NCBI GenBank assembly: GCA_932521035.1
Contig: OW051495.1
Span: 9,920,001-9,984,000 of the forward strand
Direction: 5' to 3'
Length of the DNA: 64,000 bases
Source: Oscheius dolichura
Lineage: Eukaryota; Nematoda; Chromadorea; Rhabditida; Rhabditidae
A model generated the notes under the pieces. The model did no database searches. It worked only from the letters and a program-made list of their open reading frames with translations, and had not been told where the DNA came from. Within the stretch, counting starts at the first letter, position 1. Every line of letters begins with the position of its first letter. Shown piece by piece: positions 1 to 11,007 of this stretch. The position numbers were made by a program, and so were the translations under genes.

Positions 1-1157
1 GCCGTCAGTGGCCAGGCCGATGGCGTCTTTCGAGGAGTAATGGAGAGCCTCCAGCAGTGTTTCCCCAATATCCATGTTCTGGTACAGTTCGATTCTTCTT
101 TCTCTTTACCGGAAATCTTCAGGATAGACCAGCAGTAGTCTGGGGCGGCCACGAGATTATGAACTCGACGTACGCATGTTTTGAATACCTGGTCAGCGCA
201 GGGAAACCTTGGAAATACTTCCAGTACCTCTCGGGGGTGGATCTCCCTCTTAGGACTAACCTAGAAATGGTCAGGATCTTGAAGACATGGAACGGGTCGG
301 TTAATCTCGATGCTGTGCCGTTTGAGTCCTGGAGGCTGCTGGGCAAAAAGGTTTGTTCTTTGCAAATATCAAGCAAAGTCACTCGTCCAGCTGGAAGATG
401 CTCCCTTGCCCCTGTATAAGTCATCAGTGGCTGTGATTATTCCCAGAGAAATGGCTGACAAACTGGTTCAGTCGGAGGTTACCATGGAATTGCTGGACTT
501 CCTGAACGGGACTGGACACAGCGATGAAACATTTTGGGCAACGCTGATAGGAAATAAGAAAAGTGGGTAGAGAGGCAACTGAAGTCGTGACGGAATTTTT
601 AAGAATTTCCGATTCCTGGAGCCTTTGAGGCTTCGGAAATGCTTTCCTTTCGTCAAAGATATTACAAAAAATATAAAGGAAAAGTGGAACAGTATCGGCA
701 CAGATTCAGCGAGCATGATACGGTGAGTTATCCATTTATTGGCCAATTTAGCCATTTTAGATCAAACTCGGCTACTATGTCACCAGATTTCACGTATGGG
801 ACAGTTTCCCCAGTGCCTGCAAGGGAAAATTTTATCGGTTTTCGTGCATTTTTGGTGTAGAAGACCTGGCTGTCCTATTGAAACAGCCACACTTTGTAGC
901 ACACAAGTTCTACATGGACTTCGAACCAGCCGGGCTGATTTGTGGTCTAAAAGTAAGTAAATCCTGCTTACTTTACTGAAGCTGTTCCTCTATAGCACAT
1001 TCGTCAAAGAACTCTCAAACGTAGGACGCGGCTTGACATCGCCCCGTATCGAGAACTTCCGCTGGTCGAGCTGCACAGCGACGTTCCTTTGAGAAAAATC
1101 AAACACCCCTTATGGTTGCTGGGAGAAACATTCCGAGAGCTTTCGGTTTCTGCGTGA
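1..1157 (+). CDS. Core-2/I-branching (GT14) glycosyltransferase, 5' partial
   Basis: Six exons are visible: <1-81, 123-350, 391-562, 604-722, 761-952 and 996-1157. All join in frame and end at a TGA. The N-terminus and membrane anchor lie left of the window. The protein is a type II Golgi enzyme of family GT14, which adds branching sugars, usually N-acetylglucosamine, to O-glycans. Family marks seen are WKYFQYLSGVDLPLRTN (core of the domain), the stretch PLPLYKSSVAVIIPRE, DETFWATL, and the C-terminal FVAHKFYMDFEPAGLIC, which in nematode members sits near the end. The gene at 6448-8073 has the same blocks in the same order. Introns are 38-43 nt. The acceptor sugar cannot be read from sequence. 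The family call is firm; the exact substrate is unknown. Confidence 0.85.
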
Positions 1158-1174
1158 TCGTCTTTTTTTCACGT

Positions 1175-1180
1175 AATAAA
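1175..1180 (+). terminator. poly(A) signal of the GT14 gene
   Basis: AATAAA lies 18 nt past the stop codon, the expected place for cleavage and polyadenylation. Confidence 0.6.
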
Positions 1181-1330
1181 ACATAGATCTATCCGGGAAC
1201 TATTGGTGCAGAAGCAAAAGCAATTCTGAAATTGCTGGAACTCGACCCGCCAATAAAGGCCCGGATTCTCTGTCCCTAGCTTCCTTTTTTCGCAATAGAC
1301 GTTTTCCTTTCCACCCGTGATTAACCACAG

Positions 1331-1371
1331 TATCACAAGGAGCAATCTCTCTTGATCGCGGGAACAGTCTC
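1331..1371 (+). repeat. diverged direct repeat, copy 1
   Basis: About 41 bases starting TATCACAAGGAGCAATCT recur with roughly six mismatches at 2421-2461. A shorter third piece (CAATCTGGTTTGATCTCGGG) occurs near 2557. Similarity continues weakly downstream of both copies. The two copies flank the small gene at 1841-2203. Nothing else in 1181-1840 is recognised; short ORFs there have no support. Confidence 0.5.
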
Positions 1372-1840
1372 AGGTCCCAACTTTGTTTCTCCTACTTTGT
1401 TTTGAGAAAACAAACATTCGGTATCCGGAAGCTCCAATCCGCCAACGCCTGAAGCAGTCAGTAAACAAATGGAGTAACTAAAGACTGTTAGGTACCAACA
1501 AGGGGTTGTGGGTTTCAAATTCACAAACAGTCAATAACAAAAAGAGGTAGCTTCAGAATCTATAACTTTTTATCATTGCATGAAGGTGCTAGCTGTGGCC
1601 GTCCCAAAACCCTGTGATAGAATCGGCGTGCTCATCGGCACAGCCCGACGACTAATCGGCAACGTCACAGCTGACAACTTGGGAGGTGACCAATGGGTTA
1701 TTGCCCACTCGTTAGAATCGAATAATAGTAGAAAGCATTGTGTTTCAAGAGGACTACAGAACAAATTACGAATAATTATAATTTTTATAAAAAATTAAAT
1801 ATTTGAGCCCGTAAATATTATAGAGTAAATGGTAGGCCCT

Positions 1841-2203
1841 TTATGGCTGTTGCTGTTGTTGTTGTGATCTTGCGAATGCTTCTTGAAGGAGCTGTTCTCC
1901 CCTTTGCTCTTCTTCCTTCATGGCCCGGCCCAAGATTTGGAATCGGTAATCCAACAGCGAATGATGGCATTGCGTGTTCCTGGAAAAATTAGTTTTAGGG
2001 CGAGATATATGACTCCACTTAGACTACTATTGGTGACTTATGAAGGGTCTATGTTAGTGGAAAAGAAGAGCAAAAACTCACGAATTACTCAACGCCGTGT
2101 TCATCTCGTTGTATTGGCGGAGCGCTTCTTTGTGGAGCAGGTAGGTGCCGAGGTCTTTAGTCAGATTTTGGCCGTTGTTCGCGATGCCGTTATTGCCGAA
2201 CAT
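1841..2203 (-). CDS. small uncharacterised protein with glutamine-rich tail (86 aa)
   Basis: Two exons (2082-2203 and 1841-1979) flank a 102-nt intron with a GTGAGT donor and a TTTTTCCAG acceptor; joined they give 87 codons including the stop. The product begins MFGNNGIANNGQNLTKDLG, has a charged, probably helical middle with one Cys (TQCHHSLLDY), then EEEQRGEQLLQEAF and a run of six Gln before the final Pro. There is no signal peptide or membrane segment, so it is probably intracellular. I do not recognise the family; the length resembles small mitochondrial or complex-subunit proteins, but no twin CX3C motif is present. The canonical splice sites and helical character argue for a real gene; transcript evidence would settle it. 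Confidence 0.45.
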
Positions 2204-2420
2204 AGTGAAGCTGGAGAAGTACTCCGGCTAACCGACGGCCGCTATTTAAAGACCATAATAGCGCGGCAAAGTCCGCCCTGTAGATGCCCTATTTTTCTAG
2301 CGAGAGGACATCAGCGGCTGTGACCTTTGGAAGAGGTTGACTACACTCACACGAATGAACGCGATCATGCCGGGTTGATCTCGCGGGATCAACAGGATCC
2401 TTCCCACATTTTGGCCATAA

Positions 2421-2461
2421 TATCACAATGAGCAATCTGCGTTGATCTCGAGAACAGTCTC
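2421..2461 (+). repeat. diverged direct repeat, copy 2
   Basis: Second copy of the repeat at 1331-1371, about 1.09 kb downstream in the same orientation. The rest of 2204-2750 shows no gene. Confidence 0.5.
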
Positions 2462-2750
2462 GGGCCATCCGATAGGAGTCTTCGTCATTCTCTCGAAACC
2501 CAAATAACTATCCTGGGTGAATTCTTCCTCATATTTTGTTTCTAAAATTTCAAAGACCAATCTGGTTTGATCTCGGGAACGGTTGGTAGTCACAAATTCT
2601 CTGACTTCACAACATCCTTCCATACAGCTTTTTGAAGAAACCGAATCATTGGAACGGACATGGTAGGGGAAGAAGAAAAGTCCTACATTAATAGCAATTT
2701 ATTTTTTTCGAGAGTAACAATTTATTCTTGACATTCATTCATTAAAATTT

Positions 2751-3789
2751 TTATACCGAACAAGGAGCAGTACCCTTCACTTTGTAAGATATCTGTGCCG
2801 TGGTGAGCTCCCCACTCTTCTCAAAGACGATTTCACAGAAAGCTCCTGCGGGGGAATCTCCATGTAATGCCACCACAGCGGATAATTGTTTCCCTTCATA
2901 GTTAGTCCTCTCGGTCCATTTAAACTTGGAAAGCTTCTTTTCCACTTCTTCCTTTGACGGCATCTTCCATTCTCCATACATGTATAATTTAGATTCTCGA
3001 AGATTTGGAAAAGGTTTCAATTGGTAAATCTGAAAAATCGGTCAAATTGCAATTTATTATAGCTTCTTACGTTCAACATCTCAAGCAATAAAGAGTACGG
3101 CTCCCAATTAACAATCACATTAAACCCCACAACAGGATATTTAGATAAAAGTTTGGGTGCCGCCGTGGCTACAACATCGGCATCGAGACGCAGACCCGCG
3201 GATTTCTGCAATTAAAATGATGATAAACAAGAAAAAAGTTAGCCTAACCAGATTCCTTGTGTGATAGACAGCTTCATATCGGTTGGATCCGTCACTGCTC
3301 AAAAAGACTTTTACGGGATTTAGAATCTTGAAGAGTTTGACACATTGTTCCTTAGTCCATACTTGACCCCCAAAAACAAACATAAACAAGTAGGAACATT
3401 TTACGCGGTTCTTCTCTAGGCGATCACAAAGAAGGTCAAAGCCTTTAGCGTCTTCTAAAAAGGTATACAGGATGAAAAGGAGAGGTACTGACCAGTCACT
3501 TCGATACAATGTATCCGGGTCCCATAGAAACCCTCCATGGTTCTTCGACAACTGAACCGAAACGAGAGTCCCTCGCGCTTGAGACTGTATAGTCCCCCGG
3601 CTCGCACCGTAATATTGCGACTTGTTCGAATGAAATTGTGCATGTCCCAGCATGTATGTTGCATGCCATAGTAACTGAATTCTTCCAGCTGGAATATTTT
3701 TAGTCGAGGAGAAAGTTAAGGAGACAAACCTTAGTGATGACTTTTTCAAAGAGAGTAGGGTGAAGAGCAAGAAGGGGGAAATGTTCCAT
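2751..3789 (-). CDS. unrecognised nematode family protein, paralogue 1 (291 aa)
   Basis: Five exons (3730-3789, 3493-3688, 3249-3454, 3071-3205, 2751-3029) join in frame to 292 codons. The protein starts MEHFPLLALHPTLFEKVITK; the first exon ends exactly after this block, as in the paralogues at 15963-17085 and 22347-23471. Shared with both are a central EQCVKLFKILNPVKVFLSS followed by RYEA, and a C-terminal half beginning with KP and a serial Leu/Phe pattern. The short N-terminal block ending in a Lys at the first splice site recalls F-box and F-box-associated families of nematodes, but no clear F-box can be shown. No signal peptide or membrane segment is seen. Function unknown. This copy is slightly shorter than the 317-residue relatives. 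Confidence 0.75.
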
Positions 3790-4230
3790 CCGGTCGGAAG
3801 GAGAACACGTGATTTGAATGGAGCAAAGCGGGCGAACTCCTAACTTCTTCACCAAAGCGAAACATTTTCCGATTCAAGCCAAGTTTCGCGTTGGATTGTG
3901 CATTTAGCTGCTTGTTTCTACAGCTTCCTAATAACATTCTTGGCCGCTTCTTCTCTATGGCCCAGTTTTATAGAAGGAGAGGGTGTGAAACAAATATTTT
4001 ACCATAGAATACTGACTAGACTGTCCTCGAGCTGTTTTATACTGTTTTCATAAGATTCAAAATGCGAATCAACAATGCACGTAAATCACTAAAAAATACA
4101 GCCATTGTCAACGATAAATCCTATATTCATTCCGTAATGAAGATTTATCGCGGTTCCTCCAATGGAAGAGAAATAGTCAGCCTTTGCATTGACACAACGA
4201 ATGCCAGTGTTGATAGGAGCCTGGGTGATA

Positions 4231-6076
4231 CTAACCAAAACGATATCGACCTACTTGACACCGCTCAGGTCCTGGGCACTTGATCTTCTGTAGCTGGCCG
4301 CTGTAGAACAGTTTGTAAAATGTCTTGTCAAAGCAGTTTTTGATGTAATTAAAGTAGAAATTGGTAGAGGGAAGGCGTTGCCACACAGAGCGGAATGATT
4401 CCAGTGAGGTCATTCTAAAGAACTCAACTTATCATCGACTTATGTAAACCTTCGCCAATCGTTTTCCATAGTCTTCATTGCAGAGCGAGATACTAATGGG
4501 GATACGGTATCCAGGACGGTATCAGTTGGATTGAAAAATGGAGGGAGCTCGCTTTTATTCACGGTGACCTCTGTTCCAGCAGGATCCAGAGACTTGAAAT
4601 GGGCAATGACATTGGTTCCAGCCGGTACCATATACCTGCCCACTCCCGAATTAGACGATGCTGCTCGTCTTCTTACCTCTCTTGACCGTTTTTCACTCTC
4701 AAAGGCCAATGGATCCAAGTGTGGTTGACATATCGTGGTCGGACAACGACTTTTCCCGTCTCATCGTGTTGTTTAAATCTAATGGAAGTTATCATTTTTG
4801 TCAAGGAGAACTTCCCAGCATTAGATTCTAAACTTCCCGAGCTACAATAAGAAAAGGGGAATTTACCAGCTTCCGACTGGATGTTGTGTTTCACGTAGTA
4901 TAGATAGCCTATTCCAACGGGAGGGTCTATAAACCACAATTAACCACCAAATTTCAGTTCTGACCAATTTCATCTCCGTTCTCGTCATAGATGGGATCAA
5001 TTTTATTCATTAGAAAGAGTTCCCGAAACTCATCCGAATATGTTCCAGCTATTCGTGGGAAGATAATATCGTCCAGATCCATAAACGAGATAAAGTCGGC
5101 CGATTCCTGCACATACACAACCTCCGCAATCTAGAGAATGGCTTTGAATACCTTGTATTTCAGTAGACAATCCGTCTGAGCAGCTGCTTGGTTACGAAAT
5201 TCAACATTCAAATTTGGATTAAAATCATCTTCGGGAATTGTAGATAGATGGAGACGAAGCCAGGGTTCTAGAGTAAGATGGCCCTACAATGGGAAATATT
5301 GAATATCAGGGGCTAATTCACCTCTTTCTCATATTCCCTAACCAAATTGTAGACCTCCTCCACCATACTCCTTATGTAAAGATGAACATAACTCTCAAAT
5401 CTGATACAAAACGGAATAAACTTATTAGAAGGTACCTTTTGTAAGTATGAAGGGCCAGAGTAATCAACTGCCACTGGTCGGAGGAAAACAAAGGAGAAAT
5501 ACAGGTAACAACCTCGTGTTTTTGATAAACGGGAAGCTTAAAAGGTATTTCGTGGTAGTGATTTCCAATATGGATAGACAGCGAAGTTAGGGAAGAAACC
5601 GTCTGCACAGTTGTGAATAACGGAACCCAAGAGCAGACCTTGTGAGGAATGACCCTCAAAATATCTCTCTGTTATAAGAAATTTGGGCAGAAAACATACT
5701 CTTCTACTGGTTTAGTTATTTCCAAACTGTGCGTAGCGTTCTTGGCTTGAAATGTTATCTTCCCAACGTCGGTTGAATAGGAGAAATCAGTTGACAAAAT
5801 CAGGGCAATGGAGTTTGCTCCTAGACTGGATGCTACTGTTTTCTTCGTAAAAATACAGTAAGATACCTTTGAGATTTGGTGTAATAATAGGCAGAGACGA
5901 TAAAAATGTCATAAATCTCTCGATTTTTGGTGGAAATCTTCTCGAAGTTTGAACTGATACAAAATCAGAGCAGCCGATATTACTGTCACCCACCTACGAT
6001 TGATAATAAGTCCAATTAGACCAAGTATTAGATAAAAGAGTAAGATAATTCTCTTGAGGTGGATTTTACTAGGCAT
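4231..6076 (-). CDS. glycosyltransferase family 92 (former DUF23) protein (486 aa)
   Basis: Eleven exons, from 5994-6076 down to 4231-4414, join in frame to 487 codons. Residues about 7-26 form a signal anchor (RIILLFYLILGLIGLI), giving a type II Golgi membrane protein. GT92 enzymes transfer galactose or related sugars onto glycans in the secretory pathway. Family marks are FIVSAYYYT, then VVTCISPLFSSDQWQLI, EYEKEG, and the catalytic-region block ESADFISFMDLDDIIFPR carrying the acidic D-x-D-D cluster. The C-terminus holds KCPGPERC. The intron at 4828-4866 is 39 nt with no in-frame stop, so its retention would only insert residues. The next gene on the same strand starts 371 bp away, rather far for a nematode operon. 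Confidence 0.88.
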
Positions 6077-6447
6077 TAAGAAATGGTTTCCTGCATAGAT
6101 TGTATCTAAGCGGCAGCAAGCGAAATGGAACAGACTTTATCAAATTGGGATTCAACAACCGACCAATGCCTTTTTATTCAGGAGTCATCCTGTTTTCCAG
6201 TAGATTTCCGGAACAGTCAAGGAACCATTTGAATGGAAGAGTTATCAGTAATTTTCTCAATGGATTTTCTTAAAGATGATCTCTGGTTCGCCATAAATTC
6301 TCCATTTTTCATCAGAGATCAGCCAAGAAATTCACACATGAACAAATCGTAACGACCCACAGCTTTCAGAAATTTTATTGAAGAGCGTCACGAAAGGAAA
6401 ACGGCTTTATTACATCTGAACTGACGACAACGATAGACGATAAATAT

Positions 6448-8073
6448 TTAGAATTTCTCGTATTTTATGGGTACAGCCATCCATTCCGGATGAGACAAGT
6501 CTTCTAGCGGAATGCCGTTGTTTAGCTCAACTGAAGGCAATCGACTGTAGCTGCTTGCATTGAAGGGAACGGGGTCGAGGCTTCTTCTTCGCAGTTCCTT
6601 AGCTAGGCAAATATATGCCGCTGGATGGATAGTCATAAAGATTTTGTGGGCAAACATTTCTGGTCTTCTAAGGAGAAGTGAAATATCCGTGACATTGAAG
6701 AAACACATCGGATCCTCTGAAAATGAACATTCTGGGAGATGCTCTCCTCTCTTACGAGAGCAAAAGGATCTGAAGGTCGAGATCTCAAATCGAGCAATGA
6801 AGGTGCTGTCAATATTGTCGACCGTTTGTGACTCCATGTCGAACTCTTCTTCTACAGTAACCTGCTGAGCTTTGGTAAACATTTTGCCATCCAAAGAGCC
6901 GGGAACATGGAAGCCTATCAATACGCTTTCTTTAGTCTTGCTAATTTTATGTCCTACTCTTTTTATTCGCGGCAATCGTTGCCCAAAAGGTTTCATACGG
7001 GAGATGTGTCTTGTTCAAGTAATTCAACAAGTAGGCAGTCTTCCTCTGGTCTACCAAGAATTCTGCAGCTTTGCGAGGTAGAATCACACCCATTCCACCT
7101 TGATATAGAGGAACTGGAGTGGCTTCTGGCTAGAAATGACTGTGAACGCATTTCGACAAAAAGCTGACCCTTTGGATCCCGAATCTCCACTTGGAATAGG
7201 GACGAATTTCTGTGTTTATCGAGCCGTTTAGTGCTTTTAGAATTCTAACCATCTCCAGATTTGTTTTTAAAGGAACGTCGTGGGCAGCGACAAACTGAAA
7301 AGGAGATTACTGTAGGAGCCGAACTCTCACCTGATAATACTCCCATTTACTTCCGGAACTGGTCAGCTCGTTGACACATTGATAGACATTGTTCATAACA
7401 CCATTCTTATGGGTTGGTGGATAGGCTTCATCGCCAATCTATAGATCATCATCAGAAGAATATAAAGTTTTGTTACCTGTATTCGAACATTGTCAAAACA
7501 TCTCGGAATTCTCATAAGAATGGATTTAAAGGAGCTCGCTGAACGGTTGTCAATTGTTATACAGTACTGATTCTGTGGACGATAGAGGAGACTCAAAGTT
7601 AGCAGAACCTGGAACTCTTTCGTTTTTACTCTTTCTAATTCTTCCCTGGATGGGGTCAACATGAACTACGAAACCAAACGCGATGGGAAATTCTTTCTCC
7701 TCGACTGATACTCCCGTCTTCTGGAAGTAGAAGTATCTATGAAGAGCAGTACATCTAAACATTAGTTTTAGACTTATGGATAGCCACGAAGGGATACATT
7801 TCACCATCTTTCAGAAAATCGTCAATAATTGGAGGGGTGAATAAATGAAATGAGGAGAATCTTCGAGCTTTTGGCGTGCCGTCTATAACTGGCTGACAGT
7901 CTAGCTTAACGTCTTCTACCCGGATGTATTTGGTCCTAGAAAGGAAATTGTCCCGTTGGGAAGCAGGTAAACCTGTGTAGTGACGCCGTTTCAAAGTAGA
8001 GAAAAAGAAAGAGAACCGATAATGTAAGATAAACTCCGAAGGGAATAACATTGTTCCAGGAGGATGTTTCCAT
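6448..8073 (-). CDS. Core-2/I-branching (GT14) glycosyltransferase, complete (446 aa)
   Basis: Eight exons (7973-8073, 7761-7935, 7661-7720, 7477-7608, 7331-7438, 7169-7294, 6958-7129, 6448-6914) total 447 codons. The start at 8073 is chosen because it gives METSSWNNVIPFG followed at once by a membrane anchor (VYLTLSVLFLFLYF). GT14 blocks follow: EFPIAFGFVVH, LYRPQNQYCITIDN, WEYYQFVAAHDVPLKTN, PVPLYQGGMGVILPRK, YETFWATIAANKK and FAHKIFMTIHPAAYICL. Order and spacing match the partial gene at 1-1157, but identity is only moderate, so this is not a recent duplicate. It should act in the Golgi, adding branching sugars. The start at 8177 or further upstream is less likely because it lacks the anchor. 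Confidence 0.87.
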
Positions 8074-8378
8074 AGGTAAGATAGAAGGAGAAAGTAGCAG
8101 TCAAAGAAGGTGAGTGAGATATTGTCAGATAGCATCTCATTCTCTCTTCCAGTAAGCAAGTTGAATCGTTTCCGCAAATCTGACTTACTTTTGAGGAGGA
8201 AACATGGTTATAAAGACTCGATTGAAGAAACTACTGGGGGCCTAGCATGATAGCCCAATTTCCACTCTAATTTTTATTTAATAAAAAGTGGTCCAGCAGT
8301 AAAATGAAGTGGGTGATGCCCGCAACGTTTCATTGAAATGGTTCAAAACCAAAAATTTGATTTTCGTAAAAGTAGATC

Positions 8379-10093
8379 TCATTCAATAACAGAACGTGTT
8401 TGGCACTGGCTTTCAGTTCCTGGAGGTACTTTTCCTTTAATCCTGACGATTTTGTAGCGTGTTTTGTCCGCTCTGACAGTAACATTTGAACCTTTGTCTA
8501 AAAATAAGTTCTTACGACTAATACTGCTGAAAATGTAGTCGAGTTTGTCCTTCTCCACTCCGTGTGCTTCAAAAGTGTGAATCAAATCGTCATAGGTCTT
8601 TTTCAACTGATCAGCCGTCTCTCCATACTTGATAAAAATGTAGTTGTCAGATTCTTCATAAAGATCACACATCCTTAAACATAACAAGATAAGGGCAAAG
8701 AAAGACATCTCGCAGAAGTGATAGACGAGCTCCTTCGCCTTTTCCTTCAATCAATCATCGCTCTTTCAGAACTCACCAATTAGACGGAGCCATGTGTGTG
8801 GTTTCATACCCCTGTTGAATGAAGGAAGTCTTTGGAATGGTTACGTCCCAGTGTTCAGAGTTCATTTGCATGATTTCTGCATGGAGACCCTCTACAACAC
8901 ACAGTAGATTATCCGAACATCCAAAGCATGGCTTTCTCTCACTGAAGATATACTTTTCTTGCTTTGTAAACGGCTTACTTGATGCATTTGTCAATAAAAC
9001 CACTTATGAATCGTTCAATCGGATTGCGGACCATAAAAATAGTTGATTGAGTGAAAGGGGCAATTAGATGCTTCTGTTGGGTGCTCTTGACTTCATTTCT
9101 ATTCAAACAAAACCTGAAAATGGCAAAAATTGGCAAAAATTGGTTGAAAGAGCGGTATTACCGTTCCTCCCAGAACTCTGTCGGGATCGTTCGATTATTT
9201 GCAATAAATCCCTCCGAATCGTATAAGTAACAAACCACACTTTGCAATAAAGTACACATAGCCTTCTCGATGAGACAAGAGGATAGCCTATATCGGGGAG
9301 CAAGTCTATAATAAGACTTGATCCGAAGAAAAGGACGGGCTATCGTCGAATTAACCGGTAGTCCTGAAAAGAGAATAGTACCTGTGGAAATTAGGTAAAA
9401 AACCTACGTAAAGATTTCAAGTCGTTTAAAGCTTTCCTTACAGATAAAGTATAAGCGTCGGGGGCATAAGTCACCTAAAGGCCATTGCTACACTTTCAAA
9501 TATGGAAATTACATGATTCTCTTTTTGGTTCGGAACTATCACTTCGACTTTAACAGGAGTACTGGAAGCTTCTGATGAAGATACTGTTGTCATCTGGCTA
9601 TGGCTCTAGAAGACTGATTATTAGTTTTTTAAACCGACACAGACGTTTAGCTACTGTGTTAAAAATAATCATAAAACGTTATGCTAAACGGAGGCTTTTT
9701 AATCTTTCACCAGCGGGCCTTCGGCAGCCTACGGCTGTCGTCTATCTGTCAAAGCTATCCGTTTCGACCTGTAGCGACCGTTCCGCTTTTCCGCCGACGA
9801 CTGCCTGCGGCGGCCCCCGGGATTAAGAAATTTTTTATCCCTTTACCGTCGGACACTTTCCCATCGGACAGACAAACAAACAGACAGGCAACACCATAGC
9901 GCTTTAATAGGAAGGGATTTCTATGCAAAGGGTTTATTCGATTTGGCGAGGGAGCGAGCAACACTATGAGAAGAAAACTCACAATATTACCGTCGATGGG
10001 ATAACAATTAGAAATATTCCATTGGCTAAAAGTGTAAGCAATCGAAGAAATAACAGCTCCATAGATAATGAGCAACTGAAATGGAGAGTACAT
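8379..10093 (-). CDS. nematode carbohydrate sulfotransferase family protein (299 aa)
   Basis: Five exons (9991-10093, 9162-9363, 8979-9113, 8777-8941, 8379-8673) total exactly 300 codons. The N-terminus is hydrophobic (LLIIYGAVISSIAYTF), fitting a Golgi signal anchor. The family transfers sulfate from PAPS to sugar chains. Probable PAPS-binding parts are SSCLIEKAMCTLL (5' phosphosulfate loop) and IFMVRNPIERFISGFIDKC (3' phosphate loop), followed by a Cys cluster (CFGCSDNLLC) and APSNWMCDLYEE, an arrangement typical of nematode members. The first exon is the least certain: it joins in phase across a 627-nt intron, long for this locus. That intron holds a GC-rich patch with short inverted repeats near 9700-9860. 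Together with its neighbours it makes a cluster of glycan-modifying genes. Confidence 0.8.
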
Positions 10094-11007
10094 TTCTGGA
10101 AGTCTCTGCTTTCTACCGCAGAATATAGGAAATAACTGTTATTGAGGGCCATGGAAGCGCTCACTCTAGCTTTCTAAATAAGGGTCTAACCTGGAACAAA
10201 TAAACACGTAGAAAAACGTTTTAGGATAGGAAAAGGAGAGTTGGATGGAAGGCTATGCGATACCATCAAGGACTCGGAAAGTGAAAGCGCGCGGAAGATC
10301 TGAAAACGATTGAGGCGATTTAGGGAATTCGGGACTGCTGGAACACCCCCTGGAACTTATTCGACAGTCTCAATGCCTTTGTGCTCACTTTTTGCAAGTA
10401 TCAACAAGAATCTGTATGTTAGACAGTTGAGGGGGATTCCTTGGTATTAAAGGGACAGTAAGACCGTTTTTTGAAGTTGGCTTCATCTTGTTCAGAATTT
10501 TTTTCTGATCAAAGTTATCTATTTAAAAAAATGTAAAAATGTCAAATTCGCGAGTAAAATGCATATAAAGTTTCAAAGTTGTATTGCGAATTTCATCCGA
10601 CGCGCCTCCAAGCAACGCAAGTTGCCCTAAACAAGACCGCGCGCTGTTTACGCGCCCATTTGATTGCAGGATGAGGCTACCCACTTGAAAAAAAAAGACA
10701 AATCGGTGAACTTTTATGTGTTTGTGTCGTCTGTACGGTAAAGTTCCAGTATAAGTTGCATTTCCAATCAGTGAATAGAAAAAAAACTACATAATAGTAT
10801 CAGCCAAAGTCAGTTTTAACACATTGAATTGCAGGTGGTAGGCGTACTTGGAATATCTTCTGTCCTACCGAATCGGATTGTGCCAAGTTGCTCTTCTTGG
10901 AATGGGACGAGTAAGTTTTGCTCTGGGCTGATTTCTGCAACTGATCCATTAATTTACAATAACCCTTGAACAGGATCTTCTTTTCTTTCAATGTGAACAG
11001 AATGCAC
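10094..11007. other. intergenic, no gene recognised
   Basis: AT-rich sequence without homology I can recognise. An ORF on the minus strand at 10800-11045 overlaps the last exon of the chemoreceptor in another frame and is judged a shadow. Confidence 0.5.

Noticed and set aside
6560-7167. Plus-strand ORFs in the 6.5-7.2 kb region
   Set aside because: They are antisense to GT14 exons whose motifs and phases are strongly supported.
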